Positions 17,686-26,092 of a DNA stretch of 64,000 nucleotides are shown here, piece after piece. A program made the position numbers and the translations under genes. The stretch comes from Nocardia sputorum (lineage in GTDB: Bacteria; Actinomycetota; Actinomycetes; Mycobacteriales; Mycobacteriaceae), in assembly GCF_027924405.1 (NCBI RefSeq), contig NZ_AP026978.1, forward strand, positions 1,178,001 through 1,242,000, given 5' to 3'. Numbering within the stretch: the first letter of the stretch is position 1; every line of letters begins with the position of its first letter. The notes under the pieces were generated by a model. It had not been told where the DNA came from, did not search any database, and was given only the letters and a program-made list of their open reading frames with translations.

Positions 17686-18279
17686 TCACTCGAGCGTATG
17701 GTGCAGCGCCTCGACCAGATTCGGTGCCAGGTTGGGGTAGGTGCGCAGGTCGAGATCGCCGAAATCGTCGGCGTCGTCCTCGGGGCGCAGCTGCAGCAGG
17801 CACAGCGACGCGCCGTCGCGCAGCACCGCGGCGAACAACCGGGCCTCCCGGCGCTCCGGGTGCGCTTCGGCGGCGGCGCGCGCGGCCGCGTCGGCCGCGT
17901 CATGGTCGGCCAGCAGCGGGGCGAGCGCGTCGTCGAGCGTCGATTCGGCGTCCGGCGGCAGCACCACGATCTCCTGCACCAGCACGCAACCCCGGACCGC
18001 GGGCGGCCAGCTGGTGGTGGCCAGGAATTCGTCCAACGCGATCGAGCCGCCGGTGATGTCGTCCGGGAAAGCCTCCTGGGCGACCGGCGTCAGCTCGTCG
18101 CCGCCGTCGAGCTGGTCCTCCAGTTCCGGCTGCGCCGCGACCAGGTCCGCGGTCGGCACCAGGGCGAACATCTGCGGGGGACGGCCCCACCCCTCGGCGT
18201 CGACGAATTCCGCCACCTCCCGGACGGATCGGGCAAGGACGAGTTCGGCGTGCAGGTCTGGGGTCACGCGAATATCCAA
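17686..18279 (-). CDS. PPA1309-family protein of unknown function
   Basis: A 197-residue protein matching the actinobacterial PPA1309 family by its opening (LHAELVLARSVREVAEFVDA), WGRPPQMFALVPTADL, and the closing LRTYPNLAPNLVEALHHTLE. It has no membrane segment and no catalytic motif I recognise. The start is TTG at 18279 or GTG at 18267. It is convergent with the Lon/PDZ gene and divergent from the UPF0182 gene, an order common in the Mycobacteriales. Confidence 0.72.
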   Translation of the reverse strand: MDIRVTPDLHAELVLARSVREVAEFVDAEGWGRPPQMFALVPTADLVAAQPELEDQLDGGDELTPVAQEAFPDDITGGSIALDEFLATTSWPPAVRGCVLVQEIVVLPPDAESTLDDALAPLLADHDAADAAARAAAEAHPERREARLFAAVLRDGASLCLLQLRPEDDADDFGDLDLRTYPNLAPNLVEALHHTLE

Positions 18280-18477
18280 TCAAACCGCCCGCCGGAGCCG
18301 CCGGAAACCCGGACGATCGGTTCCCCGGCGCGGCAAGCGCAACCCTGCCAGCTGGATGGTGTCCGATTTCCGTAGAGTGGGCCGGGACGGTCCGGAAGGA
18401 CCACCCGCAACATCGGACTGCGGCGCATCGGCCGGGCGTATCGGTGCGAGCGTCGCCGGACCTTGGAGAGTGGCATC

Positions 18478-21477
18478 GTGGGCATGCGGCCCCCCACCGG
18501 CTTACCTTCGCTGTCCCGACGCAGCCGTGTGCTGCTGGTGGCGGCCATCGTCCTCGCGGCGTTGCTGCTGCTCGGGCCGCGGCTGACGGACACCTACACG
18601 AATTGGCTGTGGTTCGGCGAGGTCGGCTTCCGCAACGTGTACCTCACGGTGTTGCGGACCCGGGTCCTGCTATTCCTGGCCGTGGCGGCCTTCGTCGGGC
18701 TGGTGGTCTGGCTGGCGCTGCTGCTGGCCTACCGGTCCAGGCCGGTGTTCGTGCCGGTGGCGGGCCCGAACGATCCCATCGCGCGCTACCGCACCACGGT
18801 GATGAGCAGGCTGCGGCTGTTCGGCGTCGGCATCCCGGTGCTGCTCGGCCTCCTGTCGGGTCTGGTGGCGCAGTCGAACTGGGTGACGGTGCAGCTGTTC
18901 CTCAACGGCGGATCGTTCGGCGAGAAGGACCCGGAATTCGGCCTCGACGTCGGGTTCTACGCCTTCGACCTGCCCTTCTACCGCATGGTGCTGAACTGGC
19001 TGTTCGTCGCGGTGGTCATCGCGTTCTTCGCCAGCCTGGTCACCCACTACGTCTTCGGCGGGCTGCGCCTGACCGGCCGCGAGGGCACGCTCACCCGCGC
19101 CGCGCGGATCCAGCTGGCGCTGCTGGCCGGAACCTTCGTGCTGCTCAAGGCGATCGCGTACTGGTTCGACCGATACGAACTGCTCTCCAGCAGCCGGAAG
19201 GAACCCACCTTCACCGGCGGGTCGTTCACCGACATCAACGCGGTGCTGCCCGCCAAGCTCATCCTGCTGTCCATCGCGGTGATCTGCGCGCTGGCCTTCT
19301 TCGCCGGCATCGTGCTGCGCGATCTGCGGGTGCCCGCGATGGCCGCCGCGCTGCTGGTGCTGTCCTCGATCCTGGTCGGCGCGGTGTGGCCGCTGGTGGT
19401 CGAACAGTTCTCCGTGCGGCCCAACGCCGCGGACAAGGAGAGCGAGTACATCGAACGCAACATCGCCGCCACCAGGCAGGCGTTCGGCATCACCAACGAC
19501 CGGATCGATTACAAGGACTACAAGGGCGAGAGCAGCAAGAGCCCGCTCGAGGTGCCGGTGGACGCCGCGACCATCGGCAACGCCAGGCTGCTGGACCCGA
19601 ACATCCTCTCGCCCACCTTCACGCAGCTGCGCCAGCTGAAGAACTTCTACGGCTTCCCGGAGTCGCTGGACATCGACCGCTACAACCTCGACGGTGACGT
19701 GCAGGACTACATCGTCGCCGCCCGGGAGCTCTCGCCCGCGGCGCTGAGCGGCAACCAGACCGACTGGATCAACCGGCACACCGTGTACACCCACGGCAAC
19801 GGCTTCGTCGCCGCTCCCGCCAACCGGGTGAACAAGCCGCCGTCGGACGATCCGAACGCCGCGGGCGGCAGCGGCGACGGCGGTTACCCGATCTTCATGG
19901 TGAGCGACCTGTTCACGCCCGCGGACAAGCAGCGGATCAAGGTGGACCAGCCGCGGGTGTATTTCGGGGAGCTGATCTCGCAGGCCAACCCGGACTACGC
20001 GATCGTCGGCGCGACGGACGGCCAGCGTCCGCGCGAATACGACTCGGACGTCGCGCAATACACCTACACCGGCAAGGGCGGCGTGCCGATCGGCAACTGG
20101 TTCAACCGCCTCGCCTTCGCGGCCAAGTACGCCGAGCGCAACATCCTGTTCTCCTCCGCCATCGCCGAGGACTCGAAGATCATCTTCAACCGCAGCCCGC
20201 GCGAACGGGTGCAGAAGGTCGCGCCATGGCTGACCACCGACGGGAACGCCTATCCCGCGGTTGTCGACGGGCGGATCGTCTGGATCGTGGACGCCTACAC
20301 CACACTGGACAACTACCCGTACGCGCAGACCACCTCGCTGGAGGGCGCGCTGGAGGACAGCATCGACAAGAAGACCGGGCGGTTGCTGCCGCGCAAGGAG
20401 GTCAGCTACATCCGCAACTCGGTGAAAGCGACGGTCGACGCGTACGACGGCAGCGTCACGCTCTACGAGGTGGACTCGTCGGACCCGGTGCTGAAGGCCT
20501 GGCGCGGAGTGTTCCCGGGCGCGGTGAAGCCGGAGAGCGAGATCTCGCCGGAACTGCGGGCGCACTTCCGCTACCCGGAGGATCTGTTCAAGGTGCAGCG
20601 CGAGATGCTGTCGAAGTATCACGTGGACGATCCCCGAGAGTTCTTCACCAACAACGCCTTCTGGTCGGTGCCCGCCGATCCGACCACCGAGGGCGGCACC
20701 ACCGCCAACCAGCCGCCGTATTACGTGCTGCTCGGCGACCCGAAAACCAACAAGCCGACGTTCAATTTGACCAGCGCGATGACCGGCTACAACCGGCCTT
20801 ATCTCGCCGCCTATATCTCGGTGCGCTCCGACCCGGACGGGTACGGCAAATTCACGATTCTCCGATTGCCCACGGACACACAGACATTGGGTCCGCAGCA
20901 GACGCAGAACCGGATGACGACCTCGCCGGATGTGTCACGCGAGAAGACGCTGCTGTCGAATTCGAACAAAATCAAATATGGCAATCTGCTGACCTTGCCG
21001 GTCGCCGACGGCGGCATTCTCTACGTGGAGCCGTTCTACAACGAACGCAACACCGGGCCGAACACGGCGACCTTCCCGCAGCTGCTGCGGGTGCTGGTGA
21101 GCTATCGGGACGAGGCGGGCAACGTCAAGGTGGGCTACGCCTCGACCTTGACGGACGCGCTGAACCAGGTCATCCCGGGCGCGGGCACGCTGGCGACACC
21201 GTTCGGCGGTGACTCGGGCACCAGGCCGAAGCCGGGCACCGCTCCGGCGCCCGCCGAGGGCAACAACGGGACCGGCGCCGCGTCGACCCCGCCGCCCGCG
21301 TCGGTGCCGCCGCCCGCGCCGGGATCGTCCTCGGCCAAGGACGCCGCGGCGGCCGAGCTCAACCGCAAGATCGAGAACGTGCGAAACGCCATGCGCAGCG
21401 GGAACTTCCAGGACTTCGGCCGGGCGCTGGACGAGCTGGAAGCCGCCGTCAAGGCGTATCAGGACGCGGGTCGCTGA
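18478..21477 (+). CDS. UPF0182 large membrane protein (Rv3193c type)
   Basis: A 999-residue protein with an N-terminal set of about seven transmembrane helices (residues 15-300), beginning SRRSRVLLVAAIVLAALLLL and including the conserved WLWFGEVGFRNVYLTVLRTR. A large extracytoplasmic part follows (from about 310), then a Pro/Ala/Gly-rich linker near 895-950 and a C-terminal coiled helix (LNRKIENVRNAMRSGNFQDF). The GTG at 18478 gives VGMRPP, as in the mycobacterial homologue. The function is unknown. It is followed by a clean terminator. Confidence 0.88.
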   Translation: MGMRPPTGLPSLSRRSRVLLVAAIVLAALLLLGPRLTDTYTNWLWFGEVGFRNVYLTVLRTRVLLFLAVAAFVGLVVWLALLLAYRSRPVFVPVAGPNDPIARYRTTVMSRLRLFGVGIPVLLGLLSGLVAQSNWVTVQLFLNGGSFGEKDPEFGLDVGFYAFDLPFYRMVLNWLFVAVVIAFFASLVTHYVFGGLRLTGREGTLTRAARIQLALLAGTFVLLKAIAYWFDRYELLSSSRKEPTFTGGSFTDINAVLPAKLILLSIAVICALAFFAGIVLRDLRVPAMAAALLVLSSILVGAVWPLVVEQFSVRPNAADKESEYIERNIAATRQAFGITNDRIDYKDYKGESSKSPLEVPVDAATIGNARLLDPNILSPTFTQLRQLKNFYGFPESLDIDRYNLDGDVQDYIVAARELSPAALSGNQTDWINRHTVYTHGNGFVAAPANRVNKPPSDDPNAAGGSGDGGYPIFMVSDLFTPADKQRIKVDQPRVYFGELISQANPDYAIVGATDGQRPREYDSDVAQYTYTGKGGVPIGNWFNRLAFAAKYAERNILFSSAIAEDSKIIFNRSPRERVQKVAPWLTTDGNAYPAVVDGRIVWIVDAYTTLDNYPYAQTTSLEGALEDSIDKKTGRLLPRKEVSYIRNSVKATVDAYDGSVTLYEVDSSDPVLKAWRGVFPGAVKPESEISPELRAHFRYPEDLFKVQREMLSKYHVDDPREFFTNNAFWSVPADPTTEGGTTANQPPYYVLLGDPKTNKPTFNLTSAMTGYNRPYLAAYISVRSDPDGYGKFTILRLPTDTQTLGPQQTQNRMTTSPDVSREKTLLSNSNKIKYGNLLTLPVADGGILYVEPFYNERNTGPNTATFPQLLRVLVSYRDEAGNVKVGYASTLTDALNQVIPGAGTLATPFGGDSGTRPKPGTAPAPAEGNNGTGAASTPPPASVPPPAPGSSSAKDAAAAELNRKIENVRNAMRSGNFQDFGRALDELEAAVKAYQDAGR

Positions 21478-21510
21478 CCGGCGACACCGGTCGGAGAGGC
21501 ACTGATACGA

Positions 21511-21543
21511 AAGACGCCGCCATCGTGCCGATGGCGGCGTCTT
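21511..21543. terminator. Terminator after UPF0182 gene
   Basis: A perfect 15-bp stem, AAGACGCCGCCATCG at 21511-21525 and CGATGGCGGCGTCTT at 21529-21543, with loop TGC. It lies between the convergent UPF0182 and rpf genes and could serve both. Confidence 0.8.
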
Positions 21544-21565
21544 CGTATTCGTGACGCGGGAGACG

Positions 21566-22150
<585 letters not shown>

Positions 22151-22162
22151 TTACTGCCGTGT

Positions 22163-22229
22163 CCCTGTCCCCAGGTCGTCGGGGATCCTCGAACCGCGGG
22201 ACAGGGTCACCGGTGTTCGGCGGTTCGAG
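22163..22229 (-). promoter_or_regulatory. Structured rpf leader with interleaved inverted repeats
   Basis: In the RNA sense the order is CTCGAACCG (22229-22221), CCCTGTCCC (22206-22198), CGGTTCGAG (22196-22188), GGGACAGGG (22171-22163). The first pairs with the third and the second with the fourth, each by 9 perfect base pairs, so the two stems are either mutually exclusive or form a pseudoknot. rpfA leaders in several actinobacteria carry a c-di-AMP (ydaO) riboswitch, but I do not see that class's conserved core here. Confidence 0.5.
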
Positions 22230-22403
22230 TTCGAGCCCGTCTCGGATGATCCGGGCCGTGGAGTGACGGTAACGAAGAAATCTCAGCAGATCACATCTGG
22301 ATAACGTCGGAATTGCATGAAGCGAATAACCCGAATATCCCCGTTTTTCCTGGTGGGAAACGTCATCAACACGCTGTGGTGATCGTACGTTATCGCATCG
22401 TTA

Positions 22404-22419
22404 TGTGAGTGAGATCACT
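22404..22419. promoter_or_regulatory. CRP-like site upstream of rpf
   Basis: TGTGA, six bases (GTGAGA), TCACT: nine of ten matches to the TGTGA-N6-TCACA consensus of CRP/GlxR regulators. It lies about 290 bases upstream of the rpf start. In M. tuberculosis rpfA is a known target of the CRP homologue Rv3676. It lies in the 533-base gap (22112-22644) that otherwise holds only the rpf leader and the tRNA promoter. Confidence 0.5.
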
Positions 22420-22602
22420 GCGATATAGTGAAGTACATCACGTTTGAAGTGGTTATCTCGTGGCAAATCTTGTGGGGCGCGGCGTCGGGGCGTGTCTTCC
22501 GGGCCGCGGTTGCGGCCTGGTATTTCCGGGGCGCCGGCGTCGGCTCCTGGCCGGCGTTCCGCGGCCTGTTCACCTTCCCGAAACCGCACCTGAGCTGGCG
22601 AT

Positions 22603-22632
22603 TTGCAGTCTCAGCGAACGCGTGTGTAATGT
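22603..22632 (+). promoter_or_regulatory. Promoter of the initiator tRNA gene
   Basis: -35 TTGCAG at 22603-22608, an 18-bp spacer and -10 TAATGT at 22627-22632, 12 bases before the tRNA 5' end. Confidence 0.65.
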
Positions 22633-22644
22633 TGTGTTCACCGA

Positions 22645-22718
22645 CGCGGGGTGGAGCAGCTCGGTAGCTCGCTGGGCTCATAACCCAGAGGTCGCAGGTT
22701 CAAATCCTGTCCCCGCTA
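22645..22718 (+). tRNA. Initiator tRNA-fMet (CAT anticodon)
   Basis: A full cloverleaf can be drawn. The acceptor strands CGCGGGG and CCCCGCT leave position 1 (C) unpaired with position 72 (T), the mismatch that marks initiator tRNA. The anticodon stem has the three G-C pairs GGG/CCC around CTCATAA with anticodon CAT, the T-arm contains GGTTCAAATCC, and the discriminator base is A. CCA is not encoded. The sequence looks like the mycobacterial initiator tRNA. Confidence 0.96.
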
Positions 22719-22722
22719 CTAG

Positions 22723-22760
22723 CGAAACGGCCCGGAACCACGAGGTTCCGGGCCGTTTCG
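22723..22760 (+). terminator. Terminator after initiator tRNA
   Basis: A perfect 17-bp stem, CGAAACGGCCCGGAACC at 22723-22739 and GGTTCCGGGCCGTTTCG at 22744-22760, with loop ACGA and followed by TTTGCG. It starts five bases after the tRNA 3' end. Confidence 0.88.
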
Positions 22761-22842
22761 TTTGCGTTCGATGCCCCAGCGGGTGGCCATCGAGGAGTCG
22801 GCCGACATGCGGCTCCGACCCTCCCGCTGGTCCCGGTTGCGG

Positions 22843-23172
22843 CTATTGCCGGTGCAAGCGCTCCCGCACGGCGTCCATGCGGGCGCGGAGCTCCTCCGGC
22901 GTGATCACGCCGCGCTCCATCAGCGTGTGCGCGGTGACGACCACCGAGCGACTGCGTACCGGGAAATCCTGATAGATCGTCTCGCCCAGGGCGTCCTCGG
23001 CATGACGGCGTTCCAGGTTGTCCAGGGCGCCGCGCCAAGAGAGGCATTCGCAGGTGGCCTGCATGCTCGACTCCCACGGGTCGGGTGCGCGATCGAGTTC
23101 GGGCAGCGCACTCTCCCGGCGCGCCGCGGGATCCAAGGCGCTCAGCAGGACTTCGTACGGACCGCTCGTCAC
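22843..23172 (-). CDS. P15K-like activator / NHase-beta N-terminal homologue
   Basis: A 109-residue protein, last gene of the thiocyanate hydrolase operon. It shares with the ScnB-like protein upstream the segment ATCECLSWRGALDNLERRHA (TCECLGWRG in ScnB) and the closing GVITPEELRARMDAVRERL, so both derive from the NHase beta N-terminal domain. In Thiobacillus thioparus the gene after scnBAC encodes P15K, which helps cobalt insertion; the same order is found here. The GTG start overlaps the scnC stop by four bases (GTGA). It is assigned as activator by position and homology. Confidence 0.75.
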   Translation of the reverse strand: MTSGPYEVLLSALDPAARRESALPELDRAPDPWESSMQATCECLSWRGALDNLERRHAEDALGETIYQDFPVRSRSVVVTAHTLMERGVITPEELRARMDAVRERLHRQ

Positions 23173-23879
23173 CGGCGTCCCTCCTTCCTCGTGGCGGACT
23201 CGACTCGGTTCGGTGGCTGCTGCGCGGTCCAATCGACCTGGGGCAGCGCCACACCGATCATGGTGTCCCGGGTGACGATGGCGGCCAGCTGCTCCTCGGT
23301 CCAGCCCTCGGTGCCCTCGGGGCGCATCGGCAGCACCATGAACCGCGACTTCTGGTTCGAATCGTGCACCCGGATCTCCACGTCGGGCGGGAAATGCAAG
23401 CCGAATTCGGCGAGCACCTCGCGGGGCCGGCGCACCATGCGGCGACGGTAGTTGGGCGTGCGATACCAATCCGGGGACATCCCCAGCACCGGCCGCGGAT
23501 AGCACGAGCACAGCGTGCACACGATGACGTTGTGCACCTGCGGCGTGTTCTCCAGTACGTAGAAGTAGGTGTAGTCGCTCGGTGTCCCGGACCCGGTCGG
23601 ATCGCGCCAGTCGATGCCGACCTCCTTGCACGTCTCGGTCCCGTCGGCGAGCAGGCGCGCCTTGAACTCGGGATCGGTCCACGCCTTGGCCACGAGTTTC
23701 GACCCGCCGTGCGGCCCGACCGATTCGGCCCACTCGCTGAACCGGCGGTGGTCCTCCTGGGAGAACAGGCCCTTCTCGATGGCGAGTTCCCGGACCGCCG
23801 TCTCGAGCACTTCGAACTCGCTGATCTCCTCGCTCGTCCGGATCGGCGCGTGCGCGTCGTGATCGTGGGTCCGGCTCAC
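23169..23879 (-). CDS. scnC: Cobalt-type thiocyanate hydrolase gamma subunit (NHase alpha-like)
   Basis: A 236-residue metal-binding subunit of the nitrile hydratase family. Seen: the metal claw Cys121-Thr-Leu-Cys124-Ser-Cys126 in VIVCTLCSCYPRPVLG; Thr at the second position marks the Co(III) form, where Fe enzymes have Ser. Arg129 follows the claw at +3, where typical nitrile hydratases have Trp (CYPWP). As I recall, Arg136 occupies this place in T. thioparus thiocyanate hydrolase, which converts SCN- to COS and ammonia. Separate genes for the two halves of the beta chain also favour that enzyme. The GTG start overlaps the scnA stop by four bases. A three-subunit nitrile hydratase such as ToyJKL remains an alternative. 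Confidence 0.82.
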   Translation of the reverse strand: MSRTHDHDAHAPIRTSEEISEFEVLETAVRELAIEKGLFSQEDHRRFSEWAESVGPHGGSKLVAKAWTDPEFKARLLADGTETCKEVGIDWRDPTGSGTPSDYTYFYVLENTPQVHNVIVCTLCSCYPRPVLGMSPDWYRTPNYRRRMVRRPREVLAEFGLHFPPDVEIRVHDSNQKSRFMVLPMRPEGTEGWTEEQLAAIVTRDTMIGVALPQVDWTAQQPPNRVESATRKEGRR

Positions 23880-24175
23880 TGGGCATCCTCCTCCGCGGGC
23901 TCGAGCCAGCGCTCGGAGACCTCCGTCTCCAGGGTGTCGACGTCGAAGCCGGTGTATGTGGGCCACAAATCTCTCTGACGGAATCGCACGACGTAGAACG
24001 GTTCGACGCGACCGTCCTCGCGTCCCCACGCCTCGTCCTCCGGGATGATCCACTCCGGGCGGTGCTCGACGACGACCCCGGTGTGCCCCCGGGTGTAGGC
24101 CTGGGTGCGGGTGTGGAACATCGACGTGGCGTCGCGGACCCGCACACGATCGCCGATTCGGTACTTCCTGCTCAT
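23876..24175 (-). CDS. scnA: Thiocyanate hydrolase alpha subunit (NHase beta C-terminal domain)
   Basis: A 99-residue SH3-like domain matching the C-terminal half of nitrile hydratase beta. Seen: YRIGDRVRVRDATSMFHTRT, YTRGHTGVVVEHRP, the PFYVVRFRQRDLW strand and a C-terminal ERWLEPAEE. In thiocyanate hydrolase this half is encoded by a separate gene, as here. The ATG start overlaps the scnB stop (ATGA) and the stop overlaps the scnC start (GTGA), implying translational coupling and fixed stoichiometry. Confidence 0.82.
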   Translation of the reverse strand: MSRKYRIGDRVRVRDATSMFHTRTQAYTRGHTGVVVEHRPEWIIPEDEAWGREDGRVEPFYVVRFRQRDLWPTYTGFDVDTLETEVSERWLEPAEEDAQ

Positions 24176-24597
24176 GCGCGCGCCTCCAGTCGGGCGCGTA
24201 CTTCGTCCAGCTTGGCCGACAGTTCGTCGGGGGTGATCAGACCCTTGGCGACCAAGGTCTTCGCGGCGACGGTCGCCCAGCGCGCGTAGTAGGGGAGACC
24301 GAAGTACAACGTCGCGCCCAGGTCGTTCTCCGCTCGCCTGCGTTCTTCGGAATTCCACACGCCGCGCCAGCCGAGGCATTCGCAGGTGACGTAGGTGCTC
24401 ATCTCCCAGGGCTGTTCCTCCTTCTCCCGGTATTCGACCGGGATGTCCGGCTGTCCGCCCACGTCGTGCAGCACGTGCCGGAGGGCGGCGAACAATTCGT
24501 TGGAGATCTCGTAGGGGGAGTCCAGCGGTTCGCGGAAGACCGGTGCGAGGTCCGCGACGCGATGCTGCAACTCGTCGAATCGGTTCGGTGCGCTCAT
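24172..24597 (-). CDS. scnB: Thiocyanate hydrolase beta subunit (NHase beta N-terminal domain)
   Basis: A 141-residue protein corresponding to the N-terminal half of nitrile hydratase beta. Seen: PYEISNELFAALRHVLHD, PWEMSTYVTCECLGWRGVWN, the helix RWATVAAKTLVAKGLITPDE. It is the first gene of a four-gene operon, scnB-scnA-scnC-P15K, with four-base overlaps throughout. A CRP-type palindrome lies about 165 bases upstream. No cobalt transporter or COS hydrolase gene is adjacent. Confidence 0.8.
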   Translation of the reverse strand: MSAPNRFDELQHRVADLAPVFREPLDSPYEISNELFAALRHVLHDVGGQPDIPVEYREKEEQPWEMSTYVTCECLGWRGVWNSEERRRAENDLGATLYFGLPYYARWATVAAKTLVAKGLITPDELSAKLDEVRARLEARA

Positions 24598-25231
24598 GAT
24601 GTCTCCGAAGTGACGGATCCGGTGTCTCCGGCGCGGCGTTCGCGGCGGGTGTATGGGCACGCGCCGCCACTCATCGAGGCGGGAGTGGAAACGAGCGCCA
24701 TGGGGACTCCAGCGGGACGGCCGGCCCGGCCATCGGGCAGGCGGGTGCAGTCAGGCGGGGGGTGTGACCCCAGTCACAATCACATGGTTCGGAAGCCAAG
24801 GGTACACGTCAAGATCGATTTGCTGAAGGATGACTGCGGCGCGGGGCGACGGCGCGCATCCTCTCGGATCAGGCTCTTGACTAGCCGGAAATGTGGAGGA
24901 GACTAGTCATTACACCGGAACACCGGTAGGTGAGCGCACTGCCAGCTGAGACGTCGGCAGGCAGTGAAGGCAACCGACCCAGGATCCGGCTAGGCCCCCG
25001 GCAAGCCAGCCGAAATACCGGAGTATTCAGCGACGACTGAGGCTCACGGTTTCGACGAGACTACCGGGGACTGATCTGTGTAGGGGGTTTTTCACCTGGG
25101 TTCCAGGCGCGCGAGCGCGACGCGGCGCTCCGGCCGAATCGGCTCACTCCAACGGAATGCTGATGGTTGACTAGCCGTGTGCCGGCTGTCTCGGCCCGCA
25201 CATCGGCAACCCATGTCAGGAGGCACCCGCA
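24598..25231. other. 634-bp intergenic region with candidate structured RNA
   Basis: No gene is supported. On the + strand an outer helix can be drawn: CCGGTAG then GTGAGC (24923-24936) pair with GCTCAC (25042-25047) and CTACCGG (25061-25067). It encloses further hairpins such as CTGCC/GGCAG (24940-24960). After it comes a G5 then T5 tract at 25083-25092. This resembles a structured leader or small RNA, but I cannot match it to a known riboswitch class. TTGACTAGCCG occurs twice (about 24877 and 25167). The downstream + gene encodes a VOC protein. Confidence 0.4.
24763..24778. promoter_or_regulatory. CRP/GlxR-type operator upstream of the scn operon
   Basis: TGTGA-CCCCAG-TCACA is a perfect match to the TGTGA-N6-TCACA consensus. 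It lies 165 bases upstream of scnB, in the gap before the operon. Control of thiocyanate use by a cAMP-type regulator is inferred. Confidence 0.6.
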
Positions 25232-26038
25232 ATGCCCACTCATGACGGAAGCTGGCCGCAGGGAACGCCGTGCTGGGTCGACTGCCAGGTCGACGACCCG
25301 GCGCGCGCCCGCGAATTCTACGGCGCTCTCTTCGGCTGGGAGATCGAGGACAGCCCGCCCGAGGCGGGGGGATATCTGATGGCGATGCGCAACGGCCGCC
25401 CGGCCGCCGGCATCGGACCCAAGCCGGAAGGCATGCCGATGCCGTCGGTGTGGACCACCTATCTCGCCGCCGACAGCGCCGACGCCGTCGCGCAGAAGGT
25501 CGGCGCCGCGGGTGGCTCGCTGATGATGCAACCGTTCGACGTGCTCGACGTCGGCCGCATGGTCGTCGGCGCCGATCCCACCGGAGCGGTATTCGGGGTC
25601 TGGGAGGCCAAGGCACACGCCGGCGCTGGCATCTACAACGAGCACGGCGCCTACTGCTGGAACGAGCTGCACACCAGCGACTACAAGCAGGCGCAACAGT
25701 TCTACGCCGACGTGTTCGGCTGGCACTACACCGAGATCGGCGACGGCGAGCACTTCGTGTACTCCACGTTCAGCCTGGCGCAGGACGGCGACGCCGTCGG
25801 CGGCGTGAACGACTCGACGAAGATGCCGGGTGACAACCCGTCGTATTGGCTGGCCTGGTTCCAGGTCGACAACACCGACGACGCGCTCGCCAAGGCGGGC
25901 GAACTCGGCGCGACCGTCATGTCGGGCCCCGACGACAGCCCCTTCGGCCGCATGGGCATCGTCCAGGGCCCGCAGGGCGAGGTCTTCGGCATCATCGATC
26001 CGACGACGACCGTCGGGGAACCGCCGACCGGCGGGTGA
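25232..26038 (+). CDS. Two-domain VOC (glyoxalase-fold) protein, CFP30B-like
   Basis: A 268-residue protein with tandem vicinal-oxygen-chelate domains. Domain 1 (residues 10-125) opens GTPCWVDCQVDDPARAREFY and closes DPTGAVFGVWEAKAH. Domain 2 (about 135-262) opens CWNELHTSDYKQAQQFYADV and closes GPQGEVFGIIDP. This layout and the GTPxWVD opening match the actinobacterial CFP30B/TB27.3 antigen (Rv0577). Some family members are resistance proteins or dioxygenases; the substrate is not predictable. The ribosome site AGGAGG lies before the ATG, and a strong terminator follows. Confidence 0.85.
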   Translation: MPTHDGSWPQGTPCWVDCQVDDPARAREFYGALFGWEIEDSPPEAGGYLMAMRNGRPAAGIGPKPEGMPMPSVWTTYLAADSADAVAQKVGAAGGSLMMQPFDVLDVGRMVVGADPTGAVFGVWEAKAHAGAGIYNEHGAYCWNELHTSDYKQAQQFYADVFGWHYTEIGDGEHFVYSTFSLAQDGDAVGGVNDSTKMPGDNPSYWLAWFQVDNTDDALAKAGELGATVMSGPDDSPFGRMGIVQGPQGEVFGIIDPTTTVGEPPTGG

Positions 26039-26043
26039 GCCAT

Positions 26044-26085
26044 CGGCAGCGACAACCGAGCCACCGCGCTCGGTTGTCGCTGCCG
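26044..26085. terminator. Bidirectional terminator, VOC gene/response regulator
   Basis: A perfect 18-bp stem, CGGCAGCGACAACCGAGC at 26044-26061 and its complement at 26068-26085, with loop CACCGC, fills the 54-base gap between two convergent genes. Confidence 0.88.
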
Positions 26086-26092
26086 CGTGGGG

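Noticed and set aside
22645..22760. tRNA-fMet as an integration site of a mobile element
   Set aside because: No integrase gene and no second copy of the tRNA 3' end was seen; a normal terminator follows the tRNA.
23169..23879. Ordinary two-subunit nitrile hydratase
   Set aside because: The beta chain is split into two genes in the scnB-scnA order, and the Trp after the metal claw is Arg; thiocyanate hydrolase fits better.
24923..25092. Cobalamin, M-box, SAM-IV or c-di-AMP riboswitch
   Set aside because: Conserved cores of these classes as I remember them are absent; left as an unassigned structured element.
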